Shown: positions 1 to 12,415, counted from the first letter of the stretch. The stretch: 64,000 nucleotides of DNA from Sweltsa coloradensis (GCA_024449915.1 JAMZAV010000152.1:372001-436000); one strand, 5' to 3'. The notes: a model not told the origin generated them from the letters alone. Numbers and translations: made by a program.

Positions 1-610
1 TGTTGATTGAAGCAAAACCTTGCACACATCTCAATATGTCTTATACTGGTTACCGTGTTCTATAACAAATACTTTTTATGGGGATATGCATTGGGGTGGT
101 GTTCTGCATAGTTAAAAAATTTTACTCATGGCCAATGAAATCGATTTTTTGAACATAAATAACCCCCCTGTCACTCCCAAAAAGTCGTATCGCCAGAGTG
201 CGCCACTTGCTGGGGCTGAAAAGGCCTAAAATAGGGCAAAACATGCATTCGGGAGTTCAGTAGTTAGCGGGAACTACACACACGATTTTGATAATTTTTT
301 TTATTTTGAGATAAATGTTGAAATTAGAACTTATGTTTTGTACTTTTTCCCTAATTTTTGTGTAATTTTTTTATTAAGCTTTAAAGTGAAGGTAAATTTT
401 CAAAATATTGACCAAGTTCGCAATTTTTTATAAGACCATATTATATTCAATTTTGAAAATCTACAAAACATAAATCCTAGTAAATTTTTCGTGAATAGAA
501 TAAAAAAAAATTATGCCGATATGACAGTTGTGGGTCGAGTTCTAACTGAAATGCTGGGACACTGCATCGCACCGATATTATAGCTACTCCTGTGCAACCT
601 TAAAATGAGT
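1..610 (+). repeat. Dispersed repeat R5, copy 1 (cut by window start)
   Basis: This stretch is a diverged copy of 49600-50145. Shared blocks include the run around 187-200 (AAGTCGTATCGCC), the run TGCTGGGGCTGAAAAGGCC at about 210, and the segment ending GATATTATAGCTACTCC near 577-592. Order and orientation are the same in both copies. No reading frame, terminal repeat or tRNA-like head is visible, so the class is unknown. The left boundary lies outside the window. Confidence 0.7.
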
Positions 611-794
611 TCAAAGTAAATTATAATTTTTGAATTAAAAACTATATAAGTTCACGTAACTCAAATCATATGAATAAATGTATACATATTTTAGTAGCAA
701 TGTGCAGTGTGCACGTAATATTCTGCTTACCGACATCTAGGTTAAATTAGTATTTTAAGAGATGCCAAGTAATACAAAATTAATAAAATCAATA

Positions 795-1229
795 ATTGTG
801 TAAGTGTACCTTAAGTGGTTAGCCTGCTTCCAATGTTGAAGGTCCAGGGTTCGATTCCCGTCAAAGTCAGAAGTTTTTAACTTCTGATTTGGACTTCAGT
901 CCATCAGTTCTTGTATTATAGGTATTTGTAAACGGTGTGTTTGGAGCCGTCGTAGCAACGAGGCACATAATAAATTCAAGGTTGTTCTGAATCGGCCTTG
1001 TTTATTTTGGCGTTGATCCGCGGGTGTTCGCACTGTCCAAACCACTGATTGGCTATATTTCCAATAAAAAACTATCGATCTTTGGTTGGTTATCGCTCAC
1101 TCGTCGATTGCGTCGGGGCCTACAGGGTTGGCTTGGTCGATTTAGTTTACTGTCCCCCACAGAAAATCAGTTATATGACTGAGTGAGTAGACTCTAAATA
1201 AATGTATTATTTATTATTTATTTATTAAG
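795..1229 (+). mobile_element. SINE1 copy (tRNA-derived, subfamily A)
   Basis: A pol III B box (GGTTCGATTCCC, about 848-859) lies in a tRNA-like head. It is followed by an inverted repeat (AGAAGTTTTTAACTTCT), a conserved body and a 3' end containing AAATCAGTTATATGACTGA, then GTAGACTCTAAATA and a TTTA-rich tail. The same order recurs more than ten times in the window. The middle section is the 'ATCGATCTTTGGTTGGTTATCGC' type that defines subfamily A here (split: ATCGATCTTTGG / TTGGTTATCGC). Confidence 0.85.
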
Positions 1230-3140
1230 ACGGAAACCAAGGTAAGTAAATCTGCAAGCGGACTTTCGTAGACCCTTGGCTCGTGCGTGGGAATTTTAAA
1301 GACCTTGACTCAATTCGAGCCTTTTATCCTGTCTATTTCTTATGAGTGATGAAGATGATATATGATTGATTTGATGTAAATTGTACAATAATGAGTCCAT
1401 ATCACTAATGACATAACAACATGCAATATACTATTACTAACAGTGTATAACATTCTGAGAGTTGCAATGGTTATTATGATAAATTAGATTTAAATGCAAA
1501 TAGGTTATAGGGCGATGTAACATTATTTTTTAGTTCAGTTCGATTAGGTATGATTTTATACAACCTATTATTTAATTTAAGTTTTGTTCTATTGAAACAA
1601 ATTTAGAGAATCTTTTCGTGTCATTGTGACGAGCGGTACATTATTTTATAGACGGTTAAAAATTCAAACCTGCACAAAAATGAACCGGGTCAAATTAAGT
1701 CCCCAAAATGTTATCTATCTATTGCAATTAACATTTCAAAAAACCATATTCCCTTATTGTTTTAGAACTACATTTAAAAAATTAAGGTTGTCCAAAAATG
1801 TAATTTAAGTTCAAAATCCTAAATTTCCGAAAAATGAATTAAATTATTTTTGCTTAAAAAAATTGTAAAATTTATAAATTTAATTAATTGATTTTAATGA
1901 TTTTAGTCAGGTTAAATTATTTTGTTAACCACAAACATCACTAAACTTCCGAAAGCACTAATTAATGTATAATCACGAGTTATATCAGTATTGAATACGT
2001 TGAATAACCCGCAAAGTAAACTAAACACACCCTTCATTCCATAGAACGTACTCAATACCCCAAGGTTCAGTTCGAGCACAGTTTGCTTTGTTTACATTAA
2101 TCAAGTTTGCGTTCTCAGCTGCAGCCAAAGTGAACTTAGATCTTGAGGCGTGTACGAAAACTAGATCGCGCAAAGTGTTAACACAGCATAAAACAACGCG
2201 CTTGAAGGGTGAAGTGTAGGGATAAAAGCATGTTAGTATAATATCGACTTTACGGTGACTTACACTGTAAAAACGACAGTATAAAATTGGTACAAAAACA
2301 CTGTCACGTACGATATGTATTTTGAACTAGAAAATGGTTTTAAGGGTAAGAAGAGTGGATCGGTTGAAGAACTGAGGGGCAGACATTTTAATGGACGAAT
2401 ATTGAGAAATATGACCACGACAAAATCATTTAGGCATACCATAGATATTTGTTGTACATTGAATCTAAAAATATAATTTTGTATTTTTGTTTCAAATACG
2501 GTTTATGATAGTATGTGCATTTGAAATATTTTTATATTTTTTTGTTCTGCTTCGTAAATCAATTTTTTTCATTTTTACTCCAAATTAGCTTTGGAGCAAA
2601 TTGACAAATTTGTGTCCCCCTTTTCAACACCATAGTAATATAAAGATTTTTCATACTTCAAAATGGATGATTAAAAGACAATTCATAACCGAAAAAGAAG
2701 TGAAATACATTTTTTATGTGTAAACCATAGAATAAAGATAAAATTGCAGACGGATAAGTCATTTTATAATTCCCAAAAAATTAGCATTTTTCACCAGTTT
2801 TATGTGTCATATCATAAAGATAGAATTGCATTTTGTTGCGATTTCAAAAATGGTGAACTTCTTTTTCTTATTTCACCCATCTCTAGTTAAAATACAAAAC
2901 ATCAAGAAGTTTCTAATGGACGGTTTGTTTGACAGCTTGCAAATATTTTATAAATAGAAGCGTGCCTGGTGAAAAGACAAACGCAATTAAAGCCGGTCGA
3001 AAGATTCCCGCCAACCATTAGAGTCCCCCCTCTCCCTAGGGAACCTAGAGAAGCGAGTCTTCGAGTTTCTTATCATTAGGCTTGGTAAACACTCCAGCCT
3101 GAATGACTGACGCGGGTGGTGTTTCTGTAGGGCCCCAGTG
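1230..3140. other. AT-rich stretch without recognisable gene
   Basis: Only short open frames occur, none with a recognisable domain, codon bias or splice context. Composition is AT-rich with many A and T runs. At about 3000-3120 the sequence becomes more GC-rich, just before the putative regulatory cluster. Confidence 0.6.
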
Positions 3141-3148
3141 TGACGTCA
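3141..3148. promoter_or_regulatory. CRE-like palindrome TGACGTCA
   Basis: A perfect 8-bp CREB/ATF site (TGACGTCA) lies 20 bp before three tandem E2F-like motifs. The match is exact, but no transcript is identifiable nearby, so a regulatory role is inference. Confidence 0.35.
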
Positions 3149-3168
3149 GCAAGTCTGTTGCAAACTCT

Positions 3169-3249
3169 ACTAATTGGCGGGAGATTCAAAACTAGACTAA
3201 TTGGCGGGAGATTTAAAACTCAACTAATTGGCGGGAGATTTAAAACTGA
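3169..3249 (+). repeat. Three tandem 27-bp repeats, each with an E2F-like site
   Basis: Units start at 3169, 3196 and 3223 and read ACTAATTGGCGGGAGATT plus a variable AAAACT end. Each contains TTGGCGGGA (3174-3182, 3201-3209, 3228-3236), close to the E2F consensus TTTSGCGC/TTGGCGGGAA. The units differ at only a few positions. It may be a minisatellite or a homotypic binding-site cluster. Confidence 0.6.
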
Positions 3250-3379
3250 CGTCTATTTTAACAATAATACATATCAATGGCATTATAACATCCAAATTCC
3301 ATAGTCATCCATTTGCATCTCTATCCATCCCTAAGTCTATATCATACAGAGCAGTAGCGCCAATTTGTAACGTGTGGTT

Positions 3380-3605
3380 CAATAATTGATTGATGAATCA
3401 CATACAATTTATCTGTATTGCTTAGACTATTCAAGACATGAGTGAGGTGTGAATGAAGGGTGAATATAAGGGAGGAGGGGAAACCGGTACCAACACGTAG
3501 CCTACTCCTTCGAAAGGTTACCAAGGGGATCAACGGCTTAGCGTCCCATCCGAAAGGGCGGTGTAACCTTGACAGCATAGGTCCCTCCACAAACACGGAA
3601 AAATA
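3380..3605 (+). repeat. Dispersed repeat R3 copy
   Basis: Matches the family seen at 26885-27165 and 41393-41650. The diagnostic body is GGAAACCGGTACCA, then the CTACTCCTTCGAAAGG region, CAACGGCTTAGCGTCCCATC, and CCTTGACAG..ATAGGT.CCTCCAC. The left part has the family's head, diverged. No coding capacity is evident. It is possibly the 3' part of a retroelement. Confidence 0.7.
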
Positions 3606-4285
3606 TATTAAACTGTCTAAATATCGCATTTTTTATCACATCACGTGTACACAAATATCAAATTTCTTCACAATCTCTACGTAGTCCTCATTACTATGAA
3701 AAATTCTAGCTTTTTTTTTATGATTACCATTACAAGATTTTTTTGTCAATTTTGCCATTTTATATTCAAAAGCACTATAAAAGTAGCAGTGGTGAGAAAA
3801 AATCTGCCTTTATAGCTTTTCACATATACGGTAGAATCATCGCATGTGATCTATATAATATTATTGACAATTTGAACATATAAAATATCACAAGCAATAT
3901 TTATTAAGCAATAAATAAAACTGTATAGTCCTCTCAACCACGCAACATAAAATGTATATCCGTTGAGACATATTGACAAAAACCACACACGCAACTTCCA
4001 GACGAGGCCAATCTCACGCACCTTGCTGCAGACGCACGCATGCACATACACACGCACACGCTCACGCTCCGTCGCTCGCATGCACGGGGTGGGGGTTGAG
4101 TGATTGCTGTAGCTGGTGAGGCTAGGAGGGGGTGCTTTTAGGGGAATTACCAATACAAAAAATAAATCTGAGAGTAATAATGGTTTTTATAAAGGATTGT
4201 ATAAAGGAAGGTAGGTAATGTTGAGATGTGGGAATTTATTAATTAACTGTTGTGGTTGAAAAAAATTAAGAGAGAAAAAGTAATC
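3606..4285. other. No gene seen; CA/CG-rich low-complexity patch
   Basis: AT-rich sequence with a purine-pyrimidine alternating patch at about 4020-4085 (CACGCACACGCTCACGCTC and similar). Short open frames over this patch come from low complexity and resemble no protein. Confidence 0.5.
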
Positions 4286-4289
4286 CATT

Positions 4290-4485
4290 TTTTTTAAACT
4301 GGTGGGGGTCCAAGAAAGTGAAGTAGATATAATACAGAGGAAGAAAAAGACTATGTGGGGGAAGCGTCAGGAATGGCCGGCGTTGATAAACCCAGGGGCT
4401 AAGAATGTAGTGGGACCCTCCCACCCCCTACCCGACTTTAAAGTTGAAAATAGAGTTGGATATTGATTCATTGATTGATTTATTC
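4290..4485 (+). mobile_element. Dispersed repeat R4 copy with ATTG-type tail
   Basis: Shares AACTGGTGG.GGTCC, ATGTGGGGGAAGCGTCAGG, GATAAACCCAGGGG and GTGGGACCCTCCC with copies at 28485-28749 (plus) and 40430-40650 (minus). The right end is ATTGATT repeats. A 3' simple-repeat tail of this kind is typical of non-LTR retroelement insertions. The internal purine patch (GAGGAAGAAAAAGA) is the segment that has expanded to (GAA)n at 28514. Confidence 0.65.
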
Positions 4486-5920
4486 ATATAAATATTTTAT
4501 TTTGATGTCCAATTTGTATTTTTATGTCATTAAAGTTTATAACTCCTGGTAGTAAATAACGCGTTGTATAAACATTTTAGTGTCTTGGAACTGATTACGG
4601 TTTACAGTGTGGATGGCAGTGTTTGTTTGTTTTGAAGCCCATTCTGTTGTCATGTTTTTTCAACTGTCATTACAAAACCTGTTGAAGGAGGTTGAAAAAC
4701 TTTTACAATATCGTAATCTTTATTTTATTTTGAGAAGTGTATAGTCCTAAAATTCATGACCTTAAACTTGACCTACTCTAAAATTGTTTCATTATTGTAA
4801 AAAAAATTAAAATACAAGTAAATTATGAACATTATTTCAAGAATATGAACGCTTATTTTCACTAAAACTATGGTTTGCCCATTACTATTGGATATTACTT
4901 CAATGATTTATTTTCTATTATCATGGCTGAATTTTTATTATCTGCCTTGATTTTACTTCAATTTTAATTTATTTATTTCAAGGGTAAGCAACTTGCATTT
5001 ACGAGTTTTGGAAAAGTGTAAAAGAAATCTATTCACTACGTTTTACCTTTGAGACTTCAACACAATTCAAATTTCTAAATAAAATATCAAAATGCTTTGA
5101 GTTTCCTCTTTACACCAATCACTAATAAAATAATCCAAATTACCTATTTAAAAAAATCTTACCATAGTTAGTCATTAATTGTTTACAATTTACAACAATT
5201 ACTAAAGTAATAAACTATGAAACGATATCAAACGTTATTTTTTTAAACTTTCGGTATCGAAGTCGCAGTTTAAAGTGAAAATTGAATATAAACTTTTAAC
5301 CTAAAATCCTCTTTGTAGATACCTCTAATCATTAGAAACACCATTATTAGAGACATTGGTCGTGTAACAGTCTATAGTTGGTGTTTTTAGACACATCCTG
5401 TGCTTTCGATTTCATTATGCCTACTTAACAGGCATAAATTAGCAAAACTTTAACGCCTTGAGCGCCAAGGGACTTAAATCCTCTACCAAGAATCCTCCCA
5501 CTATTTGCACAACTGTGAAACATCTTAAACCATCCCATTGAATCAATCTCCTTGTTAACAAAGCTTTGCCACTTTATTAATCTTTGTCGGCTTTTGGTAT
5601 TTGCTTTAAAAACGAATTAGTCAAAGACAATCTCGTTAGATAAACACGTCTTTCCGTCAAACTTCTTTGTTAAGTCGTGTTTGTATTTCGAACGGTGTTT
5701 GCACTATTAGTGCGCAGGCGCCAAGATCGTTCTATTCGGTTCGAACTACAAGTCTGAAATGAAATAGGGTGAAAACAGAGAATTGCCTAATTTGAATGTG
5801 TAGATACCTCAATACAACTGTAAATATAGTTAGATGTGATTGTAATGTAACAAGATTCAAAACTCATATTATAATAAATATTATATTCAATTTACTAAAT
5901 TTATCAACACTGTTGGCTAA
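4486..5920. other. AT-rich stretch, no gene recognised
   Basis: No open frame above background, no splice-framed coding and no strong repeat structure is visible. Scattered homopolymer A/T runs are the main feature. Confidence 0.55.
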
Positions 5921-5924
5921 GCGT

Positions 5925-6040
5925 TAGTATTTCGAATATTTAGTTACATTTTGTTCTATCCATGTAATTATTAGATTTATTTAGTTGTCCTCCTTTGTAA
6001 ATCAGTTTTTAGACGTTAAATATAATATTACAAATTAAAT
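5925..6040 (+). mobile_element. LINE 3' end (short tail fragment)
   Basis: Carries TTTAGTTGTCCTCCTTTGTA then AATCAGTTTTTAGACGTTAAATA, the 3' end shared by copies at 10400, 29145, 32090 and, inverted, 45425. In better copies the hairpin AATCAGTTTTTAACTGA is followed by ATAGGATA.ACGTTAAATAAATAAAT. The short repeated tail is typical of CR1/L2-like non-LTR elements. Confidence 0.65.
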
Positions 6041-6046
6041 TTTAAT

Positions 6047-6275
6047 AAGCGTCAAGCGCGCGACTCTCATTCGGGAGGTCCCGGGTTCAAATCCCGTCGA
6101 GACCGGCAATCCTGACTGAAGGTTTTTTCCCGAGGTTTTCCTCAGTCGTTAATGCGAATGCAAGTGGTTGAACCCTCATAAACAGCTTCCCAATCATTAT
6201 CCTATCCGCAACATACCTAGCTAAGACAGGGGCATGAATTCCACCCTGGTCAGGCTTCGCAAGAAAAATTATTAA
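6047..6275 (+). mobile_element. SINE2 copy (tRNA-derived)
   Basis: A tRNA-like head (CGCGCGACTCTCATTCGGGA, then B box GGTTCAAATCC at about 6083) is followed by GAGACCGGCAATCCTGACTG, CCTCAGTCGTTAATGCGAAT and CTATCCGCAACATACC. The same series occurs at 12466-12725 (plus) and 22315-22555 (minus). The 5' part of the tRNA-like region (A-box side) is weak in this copy. Confidence 0.8.
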
Positions 6276-8974
6276 AAAGTATCATATGTTATCATTGAGT
6301 CACCAAATGTATTCGGTGTCATTCTTTTTAAAGGGCAATATTAACAAAAAGGGTGTGGTATTTGGAAGTCATCTTCGGTTTTTAAGGAGAATTACACACG
6401 CATATAAGGACGGATAGAATAGAAAAATGATCGCTCCTAAAACTATATTGTATTTGATATTTTCTTCACATAGGCCTAAGACAACGTCCATTTTAATTAA
6501 TGACCCCTAATTCAAACTTGTCGGAATCTTAAGATACTGAGTAGAAAGCATATTAGTTTAGGGGCAGGAACCGGGAGGCAGGGGGGTAATGCCCCCCCAA
6601 GTTTTGCCCGGAGGGGGGGGGGGGGCAGGGGGGATCGAAGGTAAAACTAACGTGAGTTAAATATTTATCCCAGAATTTCCGTAGTAAATATGCACATACA
6701 TACAATTTGACAGTCACCTTAGTAAAACGAATATGTTTGCCTGCATGCTTCGTTATTAGATAACAAAGTAGGTTAAAATTTACTTTATGGTAAGCCACTT
6801 CACGTTTTTTTTTTTTTTTTAATTTGTAGATCGCAGATAGCTGCTGTAAAACATCGTTTACAAAGTCCGAGTGCAGTTAAAACATGACGAAATAACTGTA
6901 GTATGGTGAAAATTCTTTTCGCCTACGGCGCCTACGTCCCCCAACTTTCGAAGCGTTCTACGCGCTTGGTGCAGGCCAATAAAGTTACTCGGGAATTAAC
7001 ATTTCTCATGTACAATCTTAAAATATTTCGAGATAGCGTACTTTAAAAATAATTGAATAATTGCCTACGGTATGTTCAAACTTAAATTGTTTCGAGATGC
7101 GTACTTTTATAACAATTGAGAAATTGATCACGTACAAACATGAAATATATCTTGATAGTGAAACTTACTTTAAAAGTAATTGAGAAATTGTCAGCTGTCC
7201 AAAACTTCGTCTTCTTCAATAAAAATAATGTACCGTTGAAGGGTTATCAGACCCAACGATCCATCACTCCCCCCCCCCCCCCCCCGACACAGAATAAACA
7301 TTGTCGACCAAAATCAAACGAAATTCCTTCCACGTTCACTCATCAATTACCCTTTATCGATCGACGCCGAAACTATTCCCATCGAATGATTGAATATTTT
7401 ATAAATGTTTTGACATGTCCCGGTAATTCCCCTAGGAACTGTGAGTGGTTGGCGTCCTAATGGCCATGTGGACGCAGCCCTTATTTCCGTAACGACGTCT
7501 TCGAATGTTAAGGCCCCACCTGATCAATTGGCTAAATCTTGGTTTTGAATATTCGAGAATATTTTTTCTTCAAGTGACCAATTCGATATAATGGGCCTTG
7601 TCGAATGGGGGTTGTTGGAGACGATTCTAGAGGTTGAATTATATGTGATGACAGGGTTTTAGAAGGACATTACGACAAATAACGTAATCACCCTTTAGAC
7701 CCTCAAATACCCCATCCCCCCCCAAAGTGGAGCTTTAACGCAAGCAACTCAAGGAGAAAATAAAGGCATTTCATTCAACCACCTATCAAACTGTTTACTA
7801 ACCTGTGCGTTGTAGACACAATTTCTTTAAAATAACGAACGATTTTAAACACTTCAAAATTGTCACAGCTAGGTAAACAATGTCATAATAATTAAGAGGT
7901 ATTCACATGCTGAACAAACACATTTGATTTGACAAATTAATTGTATTAGTTATGAAAAGAGAGTAAAAAATAAAATAAATTCAACATGCTTCTCAGCACA
8001 GTCACAAAATAAGCAGGATCGAAGTCGAAGTTGGGAATTTTTTATAACACTTACACATAAATGTAAAAAAAAATGCGTTGAAATTTAAAATAACCTTTTT
8101 ACTACAATTAAGGAAGTTCTAAACTATTGTTATGTATGGTCATCTCAACCTGTGCAAATTTTCAGATTTTTCATATTTTTTCCGGGTTTACCATAGAAAT
8201 GTGAAAAAATTCCTGGGCTAAAGGTGCGGTCTGCTGTCTTCATTATATACAGGGAATTGGATTGAGACAAGGCCAAGACTGCTGTAACACAAAAAATAGA
8301 AATTCACTGCTTTGCGCCCGGCAAAAAACTTGAAGAGATTTGCTCGATATGAGAAGTTACAAGGTGGCGATACAGTGGGGAACTGAAAGGCTATTTCTGA
8401 GGCTAAACCCAGATCCAATTGAGAATGAATAGTGTTACAGAAAATAAAGAAGAGGGTGTACAAGTTATTAGTACGAAGAAAATTAGACTGTTAAATCTGT
8501 GGTCAAATTTACAATCTAAAGCAAGAACTTGTCCGTATGTCTGTCCATGTGTCAAGTCTCACTATAAAAACGGAATACGACCTTCGATTGACAAACCGTT
8601 TTTTGTTTAGAGTCTGCAATACAAGTGTTTTTTTTTCTAGAACTTTACCTGAAGCCAGTTTTTATCGGATTGTAACCACTCTTTGCACATATGTAATGGT
8701 CATGTATATACAGTCATCTATAGAAGCACATTTTTTGGAACCATCACAAAAATATCTAAATAATTTAAATGGATTTTTAGGATTTGGGATTTTTGTAATA
8801 TCATCAAAATTTGGTAAATTTCGGTAATTTATTTGTGCGTAATGCGCAATAATATTTAGCAATCTTTGACAATAGGAGAGTGACCATATCCTTGCTTGAC
8901 GATTACGCAAAATTGCATATCGATCGGATGACAACTGGAACCAGGAAAAGTTCCAAGGAAGAGATCTTCAATAA
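6276..8974. other. Gene-free stretch with G and C homopolymer runs
   Basis: Contains a G run near 6610-6625, a T run near 6807-6820 and a C run near 7269-7285. These account for the proline-rich open frames around them. 8530-8600 has the motif TCTGTCCATGTG, related to TGTCCGTCCGTCTGTGCGTG at 13321 and 33722, probably another degenerate repeat. No gene is recognised. Confidence 0.5.
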
Positions 8975-8990
8975 CCCGGCACCTCCACCA
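8975..8990 (+). other. tRNA-Ala 3'-CCA-end-like 16-mer (site 1)
   Basis: CCCGGCACCTCCACCA equals the last 13 nt of animal tRNA-Ala(TGC) plus the post-transcriptional CCA. The other tRNA parts are absent from its flanks. Five more copies occur in the window. Confidence 0.55.
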
Positions 8991-9044
8991 AAATTCTTTA
9001 TTTTTTATCCTTCGAAAATTGTTGATCAAGAAGTTACATTTAAA

Positions 9045-9350
9045 TAAATAAAAACATGAGTATTTAGAGTCTACACACTCAGTCACATAACTGATTTCCA
9101 TAGGGGGACATAAAATTTAAAGTCGACTAAGCCAAACCTGTAGGCGCCAACACCATCGACGAGTGAACAATGACGAACTAGAGGCCGACATGTTTAAGTA
9201 GGAAACACCGATCAATCAAGCTGGACACGATTCCACCCGCAAACAGCGCCAGAATCAAAAAGGCTAATTCGGAACAAACTTATAATTTGTCATTTGCCTC
9301 GTTGCTAGGACGGCTCCTAAGTCACCGTTTACACACTCTTAAGCCAAGAA
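9045..9350 (-). mobile_element. SINE1 copy (subfamily B, 5' truncated)
   Basis: Reverse complement of the SINE1 body and 3' end, starting with TATTTAGAGTCTACACACTC and continuing through the CACCGTTTACA block. The tRNA-like head is missing. The CGGTGTTTCCTACTTAAACA-type middle marks subfamily B. Confidence 0.8.
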
Positions 9351-10345
9351 CTTCCAATTTTGGTTATTTTTTAATTTGATTACTATAAATAAACAACGTT
9401 AAAACGTACATGGAAGTTGACGAAAAAAGTACATTACCGTATACAAGGGAAATGAATTTTCACCATATTTTCCTTCTATTAAATTTTTCCACGGCCACTT
9501 TGCTCGTGAGAGGGTGAGGGAGTGAGTGAGTTTGAGTAAGATGGATATGTTCTGTGTTTACCCTGGAGAGACCCTGCGCGCACTCTGGCGGGAGAGGCTG
9601 AAACTGAAGACGGGACTTTCTCTGAATACCAAGTCTGGGAAGACGGAACATACGCCATCTCAAACTCTAAATACGGGAAAAGAGTTTTAAATAATGATTA
9701 ATTTACAGTTTGTAATCCAACAAATAAATGAATTTAATATTTAATTTGTTCATGAATTGGAGACTACAAAGAAAAATGTAAGTACTCAATTTGTATCTAC
9801 AAATATATGGGATGGGCAATTGAGACCTAATTTGAAGCTAAGAAATTCAAATCTTATTGTTATTTAAGAAGACTCTCACAAAGCTTCACTTACAATAGAA
9901 ATCTATGGAAATGTACATCAGTTCATAAGTATGACCTTCATAAATAAAAACTAGAAAAAAATCTTTCGGTAAGGAGTCAAGTGTAAAACTTTGAGTTTCG
10001 GTTACATCCATCAAAGTTTTGATTACCACATCTTTCACATGGAAATCCATGATTGTCATACATAAGCACAGCTGATATCGATTTAAAATAAACTTTCTTT
10101 TTTATAGTTTTGACAAGGAAATTTTAAGAACGTTTTCACTGTGTGCATATATTTTATAAGCATTTTAGTCTGAATTAAATTAAAAAACAAAACACGGTCA
10201 AAATATAAAAAAATTATATACTGTTCCAATGTATTTAGAAAAATTATAAAATACATTACCTCATTTATATTTTGTCAAAAGTCAAAAGTGAGTCAATCAA
10301 CATCTGTTTAATGGAAATGTATGGTTAAGGTATAATCAATTAGTG
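9351..10345. other. AT-rich stretch, no gene recognised
   Basis: Only short open frames without recognisable similarity. Nothing with terminal repeats or RNA structure stands out. Confidence 0.5.
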
Positions 10346-10349
10346 ACGT

Positions 10350-10470
10350 GTCTGTGCTTATTGGATTGTGATTTAGAACCTCAACCAGTCGTTCACTTGC
10401 TATTGCCCTGCTTTGTAAATCAGTTTTTATAACTGAATAGGATAGACGTTAAATAAATAATAAATTAAAT
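10350..10470 (+). mobile_element. LINE 3' end (short tail fragment)
   Basis: Contains CTTTGTAAATCAGTTTTTAT, AACTGAATAGGATAGACGTT and AAATAAATAATAAA, the same 3' hairpin-plus-tail as the other LINE ends in the window. It has no coding part. Confidence 0.7.
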
Positions 10471-10990
10471 TAATATTAATTATTTTCCTATGTATCAGTA
10501 TCAATTTGTAAAGACAAACATTCAAGTATAAGTGTTTCGACTGGTTTGCTAGATATGTCGTAGAAGTGTATACCGTTGACTTAGAAGTTGGCTACATATT
10601 TCGTAGAAATCCTCATACAGTTGATGAAGATCACGAAGAAAAAGAATCAGACTCAGGAGGAAAGCGCCATTATACTCGAAAACAAAAACCCTCTCTCCTT
10701 TAAAAATTAAAAATGTTGCACCAAAAAACACTTCTGGCAGGAGGGATTGTTTTTTATTGTGTTTTGTAACAGATCGCCGACCAGAAATGCCATAAAAACC
10801 GTCTCTTAAAATTGAAGTTTTTACACGTGAGCACATAAAGTCAACGATCTGTAAAATTCTGCAATAAAAACCCTTTTAAAGTTTTCGTTCTCTTATGGCA
10901 TTAAAATGTTATTTGGTTTCTTTGTCAGAAGTAAATATGGTTTTTGAATGCGTTGGAAAGAACCATGTTAAGCAACAAGGAATATCATCC
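10471..10990. other. No gene recognised
   Basis: AT-rich. A 95-codon open frame on the minus strand at 10549-10836 has no recognisable domain and no supporting context, so I do not call it. Confidence 0.45.
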
Positions 10991-10995
10991 CGCTA

Positions 10996-11350
10996 TAGGC
11001 AGAAGTTTTTTAGCTTCTGATTTGGACTTAAGTCCATCAGTTCTTGGCTTAGGAATTTGTAAATGGTGGCTTTGGAGCCGTCCTAGCAACGAGGCACATA
11101 ATAAATTCTTAAGTTGTTCTGAATTAGCCTTGTTGATTCTGGTGCTGTCTGCGAATGGAATCGTGTCCAGTTTGATTGATTGGTGTTTCCTACTTAAATA
11201 TGCCGGTCTCTCGTTGGTCATTGTTCGCTCGTCGATGGTGTCGGCGCCCGCATGGTTGGCTTGGTCGGCGTTTAATTTAATGTCCTCCACTGAAAATCAG
11301 TTCTGTGACTGAGTAGATCGACTCTCGATACGAATAAATTCATTTTATTT
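10996..11350 (+). mobile_element. SINE1 copy (subfamily B, head truncated)
   Basis: Begins at AGGCAGAAGTTTTTTAGCTT and runs through GGAGCCGTCCTAGCAACGAG, the subfamily B middle (GGTGTTTCCTACTTAAATAT), CCACTGAAAATCAGTTCTGT and GACTGAGTAG, ending in a T/A-rich tail. It contains 120-odd codons open in one frame, which is repeat sequence and not a gene. Confidence 0.85.
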
Positions 11351-12300
11351 AACAATGAAACGTATCTATTAAGACTTCTGCTCTTTAACCCTTTATAGGG
11401 CAAAACTTTTTATCCATAATTTTTCTTTCTACCTTAACAATTTGAAATTTGTGATTTTTTTATTGAATTTTAGAATTTTTTTATATTTTTTCCTTGATCT
11501 TTTAGGAAAAAATTGTGATTTTGAAATCCAAATTGCTATCAAAGTTTTTAAAAAATCCAAAATTTGAGTAAATTTTCAAAAAATATATTTTTTTTGCCAA
11601 TTTTTCATATTTTTGCAATTTTTTGCATGTTTAAATTGAATCTACCACAGGCAAACAAAATATCCGGGACATCCCGGAAATTTGTGTATTTATGTGTTTT
11701 TATACACAATTCGATTTTTTATCCATTTTAAAAATCGTTTTTATCATTAGAATTTAGTAAGGAAAAATGCTACCAATTCAGAACAAAACAAAGCAGCTGT
11801 TTGAACGGGTGTAAAGTATGAAAAACAAACAGATTTAATTGCCTGAACATTTTGAAAGAAAGTGGTAACTATGTGTACCACTAACCTATAAAGGGTACAA
11901 TGTGCCACAGGAAAAAGTCCAAAATTAATTTGTGCGTAAACTCCATCATCTATCAGAAAATGTTCGTTCGTACTTCGTACAAATATGTCGACATTGAACA
12001 TTCTATCAAGTATTTTTGTTTTGTTGTTGTGCACACCCATAAACGTGATATTTTGTTTTCCAATTATTGTCTCGTTCGGTAACTAAAAATATGCGAACAT
12101 TGCAAAAAAATATGGAAATTGGATTTGATTTAGTGTTTTTATTTGAAAAAAGGGTACAAGAAATAAGAATTGCGTAATCTTTTTTTCTTTTGAAATTAAA
12201 TTACGAAACGCTCAGAGAGCATAGAGATTCATGCACCGTATTTATCTATGGCTCAATAATAATTTGATTGAAATATTGCCTCACTAAAACACGGGCACTT
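11351..12300. other. AT-rich stretch, no gene recognised
   Basis: Dominated by T-rich and A-rich runs at 11400-11640. Overlapping short open frames at 11747-12082 on both strands have no recognisable features. Confidence 0.5.
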
Positions 12301-12305
12301 TTCGC

Positions 12306-12415
12306 GTAATGATTAGTGAGTGATTAGTATTGCTTAACGTCTCATATAAGTGCACTAAGGCTATTCGAGACGATGAGTGGTGATAGTTGAGGATAAGGGT
12401 GAATATAATCAAAAC
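12306..12415 (+). repeat. Repeat R3, 5' fragment
   Basis: Holds the R3 head: TTGCTTAACGTCTCATATAA, GTGCACTAAGGCTATTCGAG, ACGATGAGTGGTGATA and GGGTGAATATAA. The same head appears at 25249, 27470 and, inverted, near 41600-41650. Confidence 0.7.

Noticed and set aside
3851..4153. 100-codon minus frame
   Set aside because: Covers a CA/CG low-complexity patch; no domain and biased composition.
10944..11312. 122-codon plus frame and its minus-strand shadow
   Set aside because: Entirely SINE1 sequence; other copies do not keep the frame.
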